A DNA stretch of 62,212 nt from Arthrobacter sp. Soil736 (GCF_001428005.1 NZ_LMSB01000018.1:2349-64560), one strand, 5' to 3'; shown: positions 8,460-17,685, counted from the stretch's first letter. Notes: a model not told the origin generated them from the sequence alone. Numbers and translations: made by a program.

Positions 8460-9593
8460 ATGTCTCGGGACGAGTTTTCTCTTTCGTCGGATACCGGCGC
8501 GGAACAACCGCCGGGCGCTGAGGCCCCTGCGACGCCGGTACGGGATGCGGACGACGATATGACTCTGCGTCAGCAAGTGGTGGAAATAATCGAGGCTGTC
8601 CTGGCCGGCACTGATCCCCAGGGCGAATGGGCCAGGACACAGCTCCGCGATCGTATCCAGGCCCATCCCGATGATCCGGAGAGCGCCCTGCTGGAGCATT
8701 TGGTCGCGACCAGGAACCATGCGCCGTCAGCGGCTGATATCCCGCCCCTCCCGGAGGAGGGCGTCCCGCACCAGGTGCCCGCGGTCAAACCCCGGTCCGT
8801 GCGGGTGCCTTTTAGCCGGAGTGTCAGGAAGCGCGTCAAGGCCGTTTTGAGGGACAAGTTGCTGCTGACAGCCTTCCAACCCATCAATGAACTTCCGGCC
8901 GGGGACGTCATCGGTGTCGAGGCGCTGACAAGGTTTGTCGGTCATGACGGTGCCAGCGCCGATGTATGGTTCCGTGAAGCCGCCGCAGCGGGTCTGGGAA
9001 CGGACCTGGAAATTGCTGCCCTGCACTGCGCCCTGACGGCGGCAAGGGAAGTTCCCCGCAAGCTGTTCGTCGCCTTTAACCTCACCCCGGCAACCTGCCG
9101 TGACCCCCGGCTACGGGAAACACTGGGCCGGGCGGAGCTGGCCCCCGACAGGATCGTCGTTGAACTCACGGGCAGCCCTGAGACTGCGGAAGGCCTGTCG
9201 TGGGCCGGCGAGCTGGGACCCTTGCGCGGGCGCGGGTTGCGGCTTGCTGTCAGCGCTTCCGGAGCCGGCTTCGTTTCCATGGACCAGATCACCCAGCTGC
9301 GCCCGGACATTATCAAACTGGATCGCAGCCTCATTGAAGGCATCCAGGACTCCGAGGGGCAACGGATCCGAGCAGTGGCCATCGTTGAGCTCGCCCGCCA
9401 GATCGGGGCCGCCGTGGTTGCCGAAGGAATCGAAACCCGGGACGAACTTACCGAGGTCAACGCACTGGACGTCGCCGCTGGGCAGGGGTACCTGCTCGGT
9501 CGCCCGTCGGTCCGCCCCCTGGACTGGTCAGCCTGGACCATCCAGGCGCGGACGGAAGCTCCGCCCGCCGGTGAAAGAAGCCCGTCAAGGTAG
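8460..9593 (+). CDS. EAL-domain protein, metal site degenerate
   Basis: A 377-residue protein, start ATG 8460 after AAAGGA. Residues about 1-125 have no recognised domain; about 130-365 form an EAL c-di-GMP phosphodiesterase fold: EAL at 154-156, FNLTP near 207, VVELTG near 233, IKLDRSLI near 286, AEGIET near 321. The two metal-binding aspartates of the DDFGxG motif are replaced: the sequence is AVSASGAGF (Ser265, Ala266). Catalysis is therefore doubtful, and the protein may sense c-di-GMP instead of hydrolysing it. It is cytoplasmic and is followed 107 nt later by a GGDEF gene. Confidence 0.85.
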   Translation: MSRDEFSLSSDTGAEQPPGAEAPATPVRDADDDMTLRQQVVEIIEAVLAGTDPQGEWARTQLRDRIQAHPDDPESALLEHLVATRNHAPSAADIPPLPEEGVPHQVPAVKPRSVRVPFSRSVRKRVKAVLRDKLLLTAFQPINELPAGDVIGVEALTRFVGHDGASADVWFREAAAAGLGTDLEIAALHCALTAAREVPRKLFVAFNLTPATCRDPRLRETLGRAELAPDRIVVELTGSPETAEGLSWAGELGPLRGRGLRLAVSASGAGFVSMDQITQLRPDIIKLDRSLIEGIQDSEGQRIRAVAIVELARQIGAAVVAEGIETRDELTEVNALDVAAGQGYLLGRPSVRPLDWSAWTIQARTEAPPAGERSPSR

Positions 9594-9700
9594 GCCTTCA
9601 AACACTGCCACGCCCGGCAGGCCGGACCCTTGTGCTGCGTCCCGGGTGCGGCCTGCGGTGCCATACTGGGTTCCACGATGTGACGGACCGGGGGCCCACC

Positions 9701-10846
9701 ATGATGCTTGACACGACGACCCTTCGTGCCGCTTTCGGCGTGATCGCACTTACCCTGCTGGTTCTTTTCTACCTCGTGACGTTCCGTCACACCCGTTCGG
9801 AGTACAGTGCCTGGTGGTGCGCCGCGCTCGGCCTGTTCCTTTTCGGATCCGCCGCTTTTCTTTTGGACGGAAGTTCCCAGCAGGTGTGGGCGAACCCGCT
9901 GGGAAACACCCTGCTGGTCGCGGGCGCAGCCAGTGTCTGGTCCGCCGCCCGGTCATTAAGGACCCGCCGGCCTCAATGGTGGCAGCTGGCCCTGGCGCCG
10001 GCCGTCACGGCGGTCGCCTCGGCATTGGACCATCCGGCCACCAACGACTGGTCAGGCGGGCCGGTCTTTCTGGCGTTGATGTCGTTGATGATCGGCCTTG
10101 CCTCCCGGGAAATGTGGCTGCTAAAACCCGATGATTCCCGCGTTCACCGGCCGTTGGCGGTCGTGTCCGGGCTCTTGGCGGCGTACTACTTCGGCCGTTG
10201 GCTGGCTTTCCTGGCCGAGGGCCCGACAGGGCCCGTTTTCCTCAGATACTTCGGTTCGGCGCCAACGACTCTTCTGACCATGGCCCTCCTCGTGGTTGTC
10301 TCCTTCAGCATGGCCGTGCTCAGTCACGAGCAACTGACAAAAGAGCTCAGCGACCGCGCCACCCGGGACGGCCTGACGGGCGTCCTGAACCGCACGACGA
10401 TCCTGAACCTCGCCGCCGTTGACGTGCGCCGGCTGCGCTTCACGCGAGCCTCCGCGTCACTTGTTATGGCTGACCTTGACCACTTCAAGGCAGTCAATGA
10501 CAGCTACGGGCACCCTGCGGGGGACGCAGTTCTCCAGGCGTTCGCCGCGGCCTGCTCGGCTTCGGTCCGGGATACTGACCTCGTAGGCAGATACGGCGGT
10601 GAGGAATTCATCATTTTCCTTCCCGGAGCGGGTCTGGACCGGGCTGAGGCCATAGCAGGGGAAATAAGCCGCCGCTTTTCCGCCTCGGGCGTCCCGGAGG
10701 GCGTCCGGTTTCCGACCGTCAGCTACGGCATCGCGACAAACGATTCCGGCGCCGCCGATCTGAGAATGATGATCGCATCCGCCGACTCAGCCCTGTATCG
10801 GGCGAAATCAACCGGACGAAACCGCGCCGCCCGGGGGGACCTCTGA
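9701..10846 (+). CDS. membrane diguanylate cyclase (GGDEF)
   Basis: A 381-residue protein. I chose ATG 9701 (MMLDTTTLR) because the hydrophobic region starts at once; an upstream in-phase start at 9632 has no ribosome-binding site. Six or seven membrane segments cover residues about 8-215, then a short helix and a GGDEF domain: DGLTGVLNR, ADLDHFKAVNDSYGHPAGD, and the active-site GGEEF. An RxxD inhibitory site is not evident. It should make c-di-GMP at the membrane; the EAL partner precedes it. Confidence 0.88.
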   Translation: MMLDTTTLRAAFGVIALTLLVLFYLVTFRHTRSEYSAWWCAALGLFLFGSAAFLLDGSSQQVWANPLGNTLLVAGAASVWSAARSLRTRRPQWWQLALAPAVTAVASALDHPATNDWSGGPVFLALMSLMIGLASREMWLLKPDDSRVHRPLAVVSGLLAAYYFGRWLAFLAEGPTGPVFLRYFGSAPTTLLTMALLVVVSFSMAVLSHEQLTKELSDRATRDGLTGVLNRTTILNLAAVDVRRLRFTRASASLVMADLDHFKAVNDSYGHPAGDAVLQAFAAACSASVRDTDLVGRYGGEEFIIFLPGAGLDRAEAIAGEISRRFSASGVPEGVRFPTVSYGIATNDSGAADLRMMIASADSALYRAKSTGRNRAARGDL

Positions 10847-11487
10847 ACTGACGCGTGTCAAGGACGTGAGACAGCCGGGTACTTTCGTCCTGGTCAGGCA
10901 GCTGCAGTGAACCGGGTTCGATGGCTCGGCGGGCCGTCGTTGTTCGTATGCGGCCGCCACCGGCTGTAGAACGTCCCGATGCGACTCGATGAAGTGTGTG
11001 GTGGCCCGGCGGGCGTCTTGCCGGCCGTGAAGCTGCGCCGCAGGTACGCTAGTGCGGTGGCCCGCTCGTTCCCCCGAAAGCGGAGCGGGCCACCCTGCCG
11101 AAGCCATAGATCATCGAGGGTCGTTACGACGACGGTAGAACGGATATACCGCCAGCTGGATCAAGGGGAACAGGAAACCCCGGCAGCATAGTCAGATGAC
11201 GGCGTTTCCTGGCCAAAAATTTGAGCAGGATTTGCTTCGTTTCCCCGACCGTGACCGTCCAGGAGTCGAAGTTTGCGGCCTTCACATCGAGGATCAGAGT
11301 TCCGGCGACCCTATGGATGGTGGTTTCCCGGCTTCATCTTTATTGATTGTGACAGCTTAATTCAAGACCGCTGAACTGTGATGCAGGCAGCACCTCGCGT
11401 GCCCCATTTGAAAGGGCCGGGAATCGGTGGACGCGGGGCAGCCTTGCGGCCGCGGGCTGATGCCCCTGGGCCGCTGGCCGACATGAC
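10847..11487. other. no intact gene; a broken small frame on the minus strand
   Basis: Between 11128 and 11344 the minus strand encodes a protein-like stretch (RVAGTLILDVKAANFDSW, then TVTVGETKQILLKFLARK) in a frame without a start. ATG 11344 lies in another phase and stops after eight codons, so one frameshift would be needed. The family is unknown. Elsewhere I see nothing. Confidence 0.3.
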
Positions 11488-11691
11488 TTAGAGCGGGTGA
11501 ATGTTCTCTGCCTGCGGGCCCTTGGGGCCTTGGGCTACATCGAATTGGACTTTCTGGTTCTCTTCGAGTGACCGGTAGCCGCTGCTGGCGATTGCCGAAT
11601 AGTGGGCGAATACATCTCCGGAGCCGTCATCATTGGCGATGAATCCGAAGCCCTTTTCGGAGTTGAACCATTTCACTGTCCCTGTTGCCAT
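11488..11691 (-). CDS. cspA: cold-shock protein, CspA family, second copy
   Basis: 67 residues, nearly the same as the product at 2793-2996, with [12 protein letters not shown] and DVFAHYSAI intact. Differences include Ser for Ala and Asn for Pro around the first motif. The start ATG at 11691 follows GAGGGAAGCAGAC. The leader shares blocks with that of the first copy. RNA chaperone in the cytoplasm. Confidence 0.95.
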   Translation of the reverse strand: MATGTVKWFNSEKGFGFIANDDGSGDVFAHYSAIASSGYRSLEENQKVQFDVAQGPKGPQAENIHPL

Positions 11692-11843
11692 GTCTGCTTC
11701 CCTCACCACACCCTGTTGCCAGCGGATATCAGGGGCCGGCGGCCGCGGAGACCCTCGTCCGCTGTCCCCAACGTACGGCGCCGGATCGGCAGGTGCAACA
11801 CCTAAGCGCGGAACAACCCGGCGGCCCCTCCACGCCTTCACCG

Positions 11844-11984
11844 TTAGAGCATCATGAGCAGGAAGCTGGCCACGGTGCAGAGGATGCCGACCGTGGTCAG
11901 GATCCAGCCAATGGTGAGGACGGTGTTGTCGTGGCGGGCGGACTCAGCCCCCAAGGGCGAGGGATCGACGCTGGTGTGGCTCAT
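11844..11984 (-). CDS. 46-residue single-pass membrane protein
   Basis: ATG 11984 is preceded by GTGGAAACGAC. The first 22 residues are polar ([18 protein letters not shown]), the rest is one hydrophobic helix ending LLMML. Upstream codons in the same phase lack a ribosome-binding site. It is of the DUF-type short membrane proteins common in actinobacteria; no function known. Confidence 0.55.
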   Translation of the reverse strand: MSHTSVDPSPLGAESARHDNTVLTIGWILTTVGILCTVASFLLMML

Positions 11985-12140
11985 GTCGTTTCCACGGCCG
12001 GGCCGGCCGTCACGGGAGTGGGCGCCCGAACGCATCATGATTGGCATCGGTTTCGTCCTCACCGTCGGCACCGGGACGCCGCCAGCGCCTAGACCCGGGC
12101 GGCAGGGCGGACCTTTCCCGTTCCTGGAAATGCCATAACA

Positions 12141-12174
12141 AAAGGGTGCGGCTCCAGCAGGAGCCGCACCCTTT
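12141..12174 (-). terminator. strong terminator after the CsbD gene
   Basis: AAAGGGTGCGGCTCC (12141-12155), loop AGCA, GGAGCCGCACCCTTT (12160-12174). It starts 14 nt after the csbD-like stop and can work in both directions. Confidence 0.85.
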
Positions 12175-12187
12175 GTTCTGCCTGCAG

Positions 12188-12364
12188 TCAGTGTTTCTTG
12201 AAGGCGTTCCTGACTTTCTCACCGGCCTGCTTCAAATCCGACCTCACCTGATCGCCCTTACCCTCGGCCTTCAGGCTCTCGTCGCCGCTCGCGTCGCCGG
12301 CGGCCTCTTTGCCTTTGCCGCCAAGCTTCTCGGCAGCGTGCTTGATCTTGTCACCCAAACCCAT
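12188..12364 (-). CDS. CsbD-family stress protein
   Basis: A 58-residue hydrophilic protein from ATG 12364 (ribosome-binding site GGGGGAA). MGLGDKIKHAAEKLGGKGKE and the Gly/Asp/Lys-rich rest are typical of CsbD-like proteins, which are induced by stress in many bacteria and have no known enzymatic activity. Length is normal. It is followed by a strong terminator. Confidence 0.85.
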   Translation of the reverse strand: MGLGDKIKHAAEKLGGKGKEAAGDASGDESLKAEGKGDQVRSDLKQAGEKVRNAFKKH

Positions 12365-12416
12365 GGTATTCCCCCTATGGTCGGTTGCCCGCCGGCGCAC
12401 TGCCAACGGTTCACCA

Positions 12417-13250
12417 AACCATCGTAACCACCGTCCAGTGCGTGTGTAACCCTGCCAAACGTCTGGTCACCGACGCCCTGTCCACGCTCAAGCGCATCGA
12501 CGCTGCCGGACGGGTGCTCTGCCGGGCCGACTCGGCCTTCTACGGCCATGCCACGGTTGCCTCCGCGCTGGCCGGCGGGGCGGAGGTCTCCGTGACCGTG
12601 CGCATGGACCCGGCCGTCAAACGCGCCATCACCCGGATCCCGGAGACTGCGTGGGCAACGATCGAATACACCGACGCGGTCTTCGACGAGACCACCAACA
12701 CCTGGGTCTCCCGGGCCGAGGTCGCCGAAATCGAATTCACCGCGTTCACCTCCCGCAAAAAGGCCGCCCATGTCACCGGCCGGCTCAACGTGCGCAGGAT
12801 CCCTGAACTGAACCCGAAGGACCGCCAGGGACAGGGAACCCTGTTCGACGCCCACGGCATCACGCGTTTTTCACCACGGTTGACGCCGAGGTCCTGGACA
12901 CGGTCGCGGCGGACAAAACCCACCGCCAACACGCGGTTATCGAGCAGGTCAACGCCGACTTGAAGGACAGCGCGCTGGCCCACATGCCCTCAGGTGTATT
13001 CACAGCGAATTCTGCCTGGCTGGTCTGCGCGGTCATCGCGTACAACCTCACCCGGGCCGCCGGACTCCTTGCCGCGGGCCCCTTCGGCAAGGCCAGAACC
13101 GGTACGATCCGCCGCAAACTCATCCATGTCCCGGCCAGGATCGCTTCCAGCGCCCGGAAAATAGGGCTCCACCTCCCCGAGGCATGGCCCTGGCAAACCG
13201 CCTGGGAACAGCTCTTCACCGCCGTCCACGCACCGCCCACCGCGGCATAG
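12417..13250 (+). pseudogene. IS1380-like transposase, truncated and frameshifted
   Basis: The frame to about 12870 includes DALSTLKRIDAAGRVLCRAD and SAFYGHATVASAL, matching the middle of IS1380 transposases. At about 12870 the phase changes; the continuation reads TTVDAEVLDTVAADKTHRQH, then AVIEQVNADLKDSALAHMPS and ends at TAG 13250. The N terminus is absent, so the enzyme is dead. Confidence 0.75.
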
Positions 13251-13407
13251 GAACCGCCCTCCAGCCGGACACCGGCCCGACCAGGATCACACAGTGGAAC
13301 GGCACCGGCACAGAGGCCGGCCGATGCGCCACGCCCGACAACCAAAACCGCGGTCGCTCCCGAAAACCAATCAGGACCGCCCGCGGGCCGGTGGATCAAG
13401 GCTTAGT
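12417..13407 (+). mobile_element. IS1380-family element, 5'-truncated
   Basis: The transposase starts mid-protein right after the csbD-like promoter, so the left part of the element is missing. The right limit is taken at GGTGGATCAAGGCTTAG (13391-13407), which touches the stop of the next gene. Confidence 0.65.
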
Positions 13408-14320
13408 AGTGGTTCGCTTTGACCAATTCGTCGGTGAGGCGGGCGATGGCATCCTCGGCCGTGGGAGGGGGCCCGAACAGCTGCTCCTGTCGGCGGGGGT
13501 TGGCGACGTATCGGCCGGTATCGAACCAGCCGAACGTCGCCGTCATGTCCTGCACTATAGGTTTGAAACGCCCGGCGACGGCGCCTATGAAGCGGGTGAC
13601 GGCAGAAGGAACTGCGCGGACCTTGATCGGCTTCCCGGCGCTGACTGCCATCAGGTTAGCCACCTCGAGCACGCTGACCGGCCGATCCCAGGCGATGTCG
13701 ACGCGCTCAGCGTCATCGGCATCGGCGTCGACGGCCGCCGCCAGGTATGCCGCGAGGTCGGAGGTGTGGACGAAGGTCAGCGGGACGGAGGTCTTGCCCA
13801 GCCACATCATTCGGCCTTTTTCGACCGGGTTGCCGCCCATGCTTGCGACCTGGTCGATAAACGCCCCTGGACGCAGGGCGATGAACGGGACTCCGAGTTG
13901 TTCGAGCTTGTCCTCGGCGACCTTTTTGTGCCAGAAGTGGGGGACGTGGGGTGTCTGGTCGCTGGTGAGGATGCTGGTCAGGACGAACCGCCGGATACCG
14001 CTCCGGTGGGCCGCTTCGGCGAGGTTGGCGTTGCCGACGGTATCGATGTCCTGGGCGTTCTTGCCGCCGCGGGTGTATCCGGCGGCGGTAGTGATGACGG
14101 CATCCGCTCCCTGCATGGCGGCGACGAGCGAGTCGAGGTCGAGCATGTCGCCGCGGGCGATCTCGACACCCCTGCTCTCGAGTCGGCTGGCGTCGGTGGC
14201 CGCACGGACCAGGGCACGAACGCTCTTGCCGCGGCTGAGCAGTTCGTCGACGACCTTCCCGCCGAGGGAGCCGGTCGCGCCGACGACGAGGACCGGGCGG
14301 GGCGGGGGCGTGGTGGTCAT
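13403..14320 (-). CDS. NmrA-like NAD(P)-binding protein
   Basis: 305 residues from ATG 14320. The N-terminal Rossmann motif is VLVVGATGSLGGKVV, a GxxGxxG variant, followed by a SDR/NmrA fold without an obvious YxxxK pair, as in atypical SDRs. The start overlaps the stop of the marR-type gene (ATGA), so the two form an operon. Such pairs usually respond to small toxic molecules; the substrate is unknown. The C terminus touches the IS1380 end. Confidence 0.85.
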   Translation of the reverse strand: MTTTPPPRPVLVVGATGSLGGKVVDELLSRGKSVRALVRAATDASRLESRGVEIARGDMLDLDSLVAAMQGADAVITTAAGYTRGGKNAQDIDTVGNANLAEAAHRSGIRRFVLTSILTSDQTPHVPHFWHKKVAEDKLEQLGVPFIALRPGAFIDQVASMGGNPVEKGRMMWLGKTSVPLTFVHTSDLAAYLAAAVDADADDAERVDIAWDRPVSVLEVANLMAVSAGKPIKVRAVPSAVTRFIGAVAGRFKPIVQDMTATFGWFDTGRYVANPRRQEQLFGPPPTAEDAIARLTDELVKANHY

Positions 14321-14808
14321 GGGGCCTCACTTTCCATCGGATCGTGCGCTTGAGTCCTGTTGTTGATCGCATCGACGACGGAGTAGGCGGCCGTCATCAA
14401 GTCCTCCGCCTGCTGCGGCGAGAGGTTCCTCAACGTGACTTCCTCCAAGGCTCGCCACATGGCCGCGATGGGCTTGCGCATCGCACTGCCCTTGTCGGTC
14501 AGGCGGACGACCATCACTCGTCGGTCGTGTTCTGCCGGCTCGCGGACGAGCAGACCGGCGGCCTGCATCCGGCTCACCGTCTTGGACAGGGTGGAGTGGT
14601 CAAGACCGATGCTCGCGAGCAGCTCTGACTGGGTCTGTCCGTCCCGGTCGTACAGATGCATGAGAACCAGTTCCTGCCCGGGGTGCAGATCCATTGCTCG
14701 AAGCAGAGTGGCGGCGTAGCCCTTATGGGCGCGGTGAAGCTGGAAGATCGCGTAACTGACCCGTCCCACGTCGAACGTGTCTGGGGCAGGTTGCCCTGGG
14801 TTCGTCAT
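14317..14808 (-). CDS. MarR-family regulator
   Basis: 163 residues from ATG 14808 (ribosome-binding site GAGGAG). The winged helix is typical: QTQSELLASIGLDHSTLSKT for the recognition helix and the wing with EHDRRVMVVRLTDKG. It is translationally coupled to the NmrA-like gene and divergent from the 14938 gene. The operator candidates at 14863-14908 lie in between, consistent with autorepression. Confidence 0.9.
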   Translation of the reverse strand: MTNPGQPAPDTFDVGRVSYAIFQLHRAHKGYAATLLRAMDLHPGQELVLMHLYDRDGQTQSELLASIGLDHSTLSKTVSRMQAAGLLVREPAEHDRRVMVVRLTDKGSAMRKPIAAMWRALEEVTLRNLSPQQAEDLMTAAYSVVDAINNRTQAHDPMESEAP

Positions 14809-14862
14809 GCGTTGCTCCTCAGCACCGGTAGCCCTATGGCTCATCTCCTCGGCGGTCGGCTC

Positions 14863-14908
14863 CTTGGCTCGACAGCTCGAGACTACCACAGATATGTGGC
14901 TAGCCAAG
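14863..14908. promoter_or_regulatory. nested palindromes in the MarR divergent promoter
   Basis: CTTGGCT (14863-14869) pairs with AGCCAAG (14902-14908), and inside CCACA (14886-14890) pairs with TGTGG (14895-14899). Nested dyads between a marR gene and a divergent gene are the usual sites of MarR control. Confidence 0.5.
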
Positions 14909-14937
14909 TGTTTGGGGTGCATGCCACAATGAGGCCC

Positions 14938-15315
14938 ATGACTCGAATCCTCATGATCGGCATCCACGCGCGAGCCCTCGACTATAGCAAGCTGCCTCCT
15001 GGCCTCGACGAGGCCACGATGACCGAACGGATCGAAGCGGGGTTCGGGGCCACTACGGCCGCCGGCTTCGACGCCGTCAACTGCCTGATCGGCACCTCCC
15101 CGGACGAGGCCGAAGCAGAGATCCGCTCGGCGTTCGGTCGTGATCGTTTCGGCCTCGTGATGATCGGGGGCGGCATCAGGATGATCCCGGAGTACACCGA
15201 GCTCTTCGAACGGATCATCAACGTGTGCAATGCGGAATCGCCCGGAATCACCTTCTGCTTCAACACATCGCCCGAGACGACTCTCGACGCGTTGGAGCGT
15301 CACGCCCAGCCGTGA
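14938..15315 (+). CDS. conserved hypothetical protein
   Basis: 125 residues from ATG 14938 after GAGG. It starts MTRILMIGIHARALDYSKLP and looks like a soluble alpha/beta protein (GLVMIGGGIRMIPEYTELFE). It is transcribed away from the MarR gene and may be its target. I cannot name the function. Confidence 0.7.
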   Translation: MTRILMIGIHARALDYSKLPPGLDEATMTERIEAGFGATTAAGFDAVNCLIGTSPDEAEAEIRSAFGRDRFGLVMIGGGIRMIPEYTELFERIINVCNAESPGITFCFNTSPETTLDALERHAQP

Positions 15316-15369
15316 ACGTCTGCGACGCGATCCGGTGCGTCGACTAGCCTCGGCGTTTCGTGTCGGCGG

Positions 15370-15982
15370 TCATGAGATGCGCCTCTCCTCACGTGCGGCT
15401 GCGATGTATTGGGAATACGTGGCCGCGGAGCTGATGGCGTAGCGCTCGATGGTTGATGGTCGGTAGCCGAGTGCGTCGGCGATGATCGGGACGGGGCCCA
15501 GCTTGGTCAGCTCGTGCAGGGTCCCGAGCCGTGCCGCGCGTGTGCTGGAGACGGACTTGAGTCTGGTCCGCAGGCTGGATCCGTGGATGTGCCTGCCGGG
15601 GGGAGTAGCCGCGGAACACCCAGTTGCTGTTCGGGTGGGACGCGGTGAGGTCGTTGCCGGGCGCGACAGCGAGTTGGCGCATGGGCTCGTCCAAGGGCGA
15701 GGGGAGTGCGAACTCGGTCTTCCCCAGGCTGCTGGTGACGACTTCGTCGGTTACGGTGACGGCCGACGCCCACACCCAAGCTCGGACGGTTTGCCGGTCG
15801 GCAGGGAGCACGGCGCGATCGTTCCAGGCCGAGCGGCGCGAGCGTTCGCGCGGGATCGGAATCTCTGGGAATCGGACCAACGCCCGGACCGGGATCGCCT
15901 TACGGGCACTGCTGCGAGACGGAGCGACCAAAAAACGCCGCCACAGAGCGACCAACTCCACAGCCATTACGGACCTCGGCAT
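15370..15982 (-). pseudogene. integrase-like protein remnant, frameshifted
   Basis: The first part (VELVALWRRFLVAPSRSSAR, then SLGKTEFALPSPLDEPMRQL) and the second part in another phase (LGTLHELTKLGPVPIIADAL, then GYRPSTIERYAISSAATYSQ) join into one protein if a frameshift near 15605 is repaired. The tail resembles actinobacterial recombinase-like proteins of the XerC type; I see no clear catalytic Arg/Tyr set. The N terminus is missing too. Confidence 0.5.
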
Positions 15983-15999
15983 GTCCTGTCTCAGGATCC

Positions 16000-16350
16000 G
16001 TGTCCGGATCTATGTATCAGGAGCTGCGTTTGCGTTACACGTTTGCGTTTACATTTGTGCAGTTCTTCGTCGCCGACGGCGACAAGGTGCCGATGACATT
16101 CAGCCGCAACGCCACGGCGCACACGGTGAGCCCCCGCCAGTTCAACCGGCGTAACGCGGTCCAGGGCATCATGGTGGCCTGCAGCCTGCTGTACCGACTT
16201 GATGAGGAGGCCCAGGCACTGAAGCTGGCGACGGAACAGTGGTGGCCATGGGCAACGGGAAGCGGACCCCCTCTCCAGACCGCGAATATCGGCCTAAACG
16301 GTATGAGATCGGCCAATTCAGTACAAGCACATCGCGGGACGCTACCTTGA
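16000..16350 (+). pseudogene. unknown gene remnant with a frameshift
   Basis: NATAHTVSPRQFNRRNAVQG and IMVACSLLYRLDEEAQALKL are protein-like; near 16230 the frame changes and continues MGNGKRTPSPDREYRPKRYE, then IGQFSTSTSRDATL. Both halves look like one former gene of unknown family. It ends just before repeat copy R2. Confidence 0.4.
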
Positions 16351-16401
16351 GCCACGTGCGTCTGGGGCTCGGCAAGCAGGGGAGATTCTGCATAGGAGGG
16401 A

Positions 16402-16618
16402 CCCACCTCCAAGGTCAACAATCACTGGCAAGAAAATCTGCAATTTTATATGGGTTCAAACAGAGGCAATTTTGCACATATCCGCAGGTCAAAGCAATAT
16501 CTATTACCCATCTGGGGAGAAGACTTCAACCGGCCGCGAACTTCTGTTGACCGGATTCGGGCCGCGGCCCTTGAGAGTCGCACGTTCGGGGAGAGCAACC
16601 CACCGTCGGCGCAGAATG
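16402..16618 (+). repeat. dispersed repeat R, copy 2 of 4
   Basis: Shared blocks: ACCCACCTCC, GGCAAGAAAATCTG, TTTATATGGGT, GCAGGTCAAA, TTACCCATCT, AACTTCTG, GGGCCGCGGCCCTTGAGAG, CCACCGTCGGCG. This copy lacks about 50 bp in the middle (the GTTTGTGACCACCAATG block), so that block is dispensable or was lost. Similarity with copy 3 continues about 40 bp beyond the end (GCTGCTCAGCGGC-like). Confidence 0.85.
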
Positions 16619-16785
16619 ATGCTCCCGGAACAAACAGCTGCTCAGCGGCTGGTATCGGGCCGGCGCGACCCGGGCCCCTGTAAATCGTCTGGGGAGGGGA
16701 GCTTCGGCTATCCACCTCTGAGAAGAAGGTTGGGTCGGGTCTGGTGCTCTTGGATGCTCCTGGGGCGGGGCTTTTATCGGTTCCG

Positions 16786-16941
16786 CTAACGGGTGGGTCG
16801 GGTCGACACGTGCCAGGCGCGGGGCGACAGACCGTCAGGATGGCTGGTGAGGATCTGCTCGACGCGGTCCCAGTAACGCAGCGTTTCCGCCGCCACGCCC
16901 AAGGCTGCCGCGGCCTCAGCCGCACCCAACATGTCGTCCAT
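16786..16941 (-). CDS. 51-residue mini-protein with a MerR/excisionase-like helix-turn-helix
   Basis: ATG 16941 to TAG 16786. AAEAAAALGVAAETLRYWDR resembles the first helix-turn-helix of MerR-type proteins (the LRYW/LRYY signature), but no dimerisation helix follows; the tail is VEQILTSHPDGLSPRAWHVS. A second ATG three codons on is possible. No clear ribosome-binding site. It may be a true small regulator, an excisionase, or the stub of a larger gene. An 18-bp palindrome lies just upstream. Confidence 0.4.
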   Translation of the reverse strand: MDDMLGAAEAAAALGVAAETLRYWDRVEQILTSHPDGLSPRAWHVSTRPTR

Positions 16942-16956
16942 GGCAACAGTCTCACA

Positions 16957-16974
16957 CCCGGAGCGCGCTCCGGG
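16957..16974. promoter_or_regulatory. 18-bp perfect palindrome
   Basis: CCCGGAGCGCGCTCCGGG, 16 bp before the start of the mini helix-turn-helix gene. Its size and place fit an operator for that protein; it could equally be a terminator stem of the rightward direction. Confidence 0.5.
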
Positions 16975-17040
16975 TCAACCCATGCCTAACCCAGCTGACC
17001 CCGCACGGTGTCCCGGTGAGGGATCCCTCACCGGAAAAGG

Positions 17041-17511
17041 TCATCCATCACAGATCTTCCGTGTCATCCGGTAGTTAGTCATCTCCACGCCGCGGGTGAT
17101 TGGGCGCTGCTGAGCGATCACAGTGAACCCGTGCTGTTCGAAGAACGGGCGCGCGGTGATGCTCGCGTCAGTGGACAGTTCGGCCGTGCCGGCTGCTTCT
17201 GCTGTGCCGCGGAGATGGGCAAGGAGGGCGCTGGCGACGCCGCGGCGACCGAACATGGGGGCGACGAACATCATTTCGATGTAGCCGTCGTCGCTGACAT
17301 CGGAGAAGCCTGCGACCTCGGTGCCGATCGTGACGACGAAGGTGTTCGACTTCCTCGCCGAGTTCCACGCGCCGAGGTTACGTTCCTGGGGCCGCGACCA
17401 TGCCGCGATCTGCTTAGCCGAGTAGTGCGCCGAGGCCGTCTCGGTCACTGCAGTAAGGAATACGCTCAGAGTCGCTTGAGCATCGGTCTCGACGTAGCGG
17501 CGGATCTCCAT
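17041..17511 (-). CDS. GNAT N-acetyltransferase
   Basis: 156 residues from ATG 17511. The acetyl-CoA site is visible in MMFVAPMFGRRGVASALLAH (motif A, consensus Q/RxxGxG/A), followed by ARPFFEQHGF. Length is normal for the family. The acceptor substrate is unknown. No operon partner. Confidence 0.9.
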   Translation of the reverse strand: MEIRRYVETDAQATLSVFLTAVTETASAHYSAKQIAAWSRPQERNLGAWNSARKSNTFVVTIGTEVAGFSDVSDDGYIEMMFVAPMFGRRGVASALLAHLRGTAEAAGTAELSTDASITARPFFEQHGFTVIAQQRPITRGVEMTNYRMTRKICDG

Positions 17512-17685
17512 CCCTCGATTCCATCACTTAATGCGACTGCCCGTTAGCCGGTCGTCCAACGCGCAACCAAAAGTGCTTTTGAGTGCCCGCGTCACTGCTG
17601 TGTGGAGTTCGGCGCTTCGTGGCGGCGTTCTGTGATCGCTCGATGTCGCAGTTGTCGGCAGCAGCTGCCGTCTTGCATGGCATGG

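Noticed and set aside
13419..14366. Long plus-strand frame opposite the NmrA-like gene
   Set aside because: It is the antisense shadow of a well-supported Rossmann-fold gene and has no protein features of its own.
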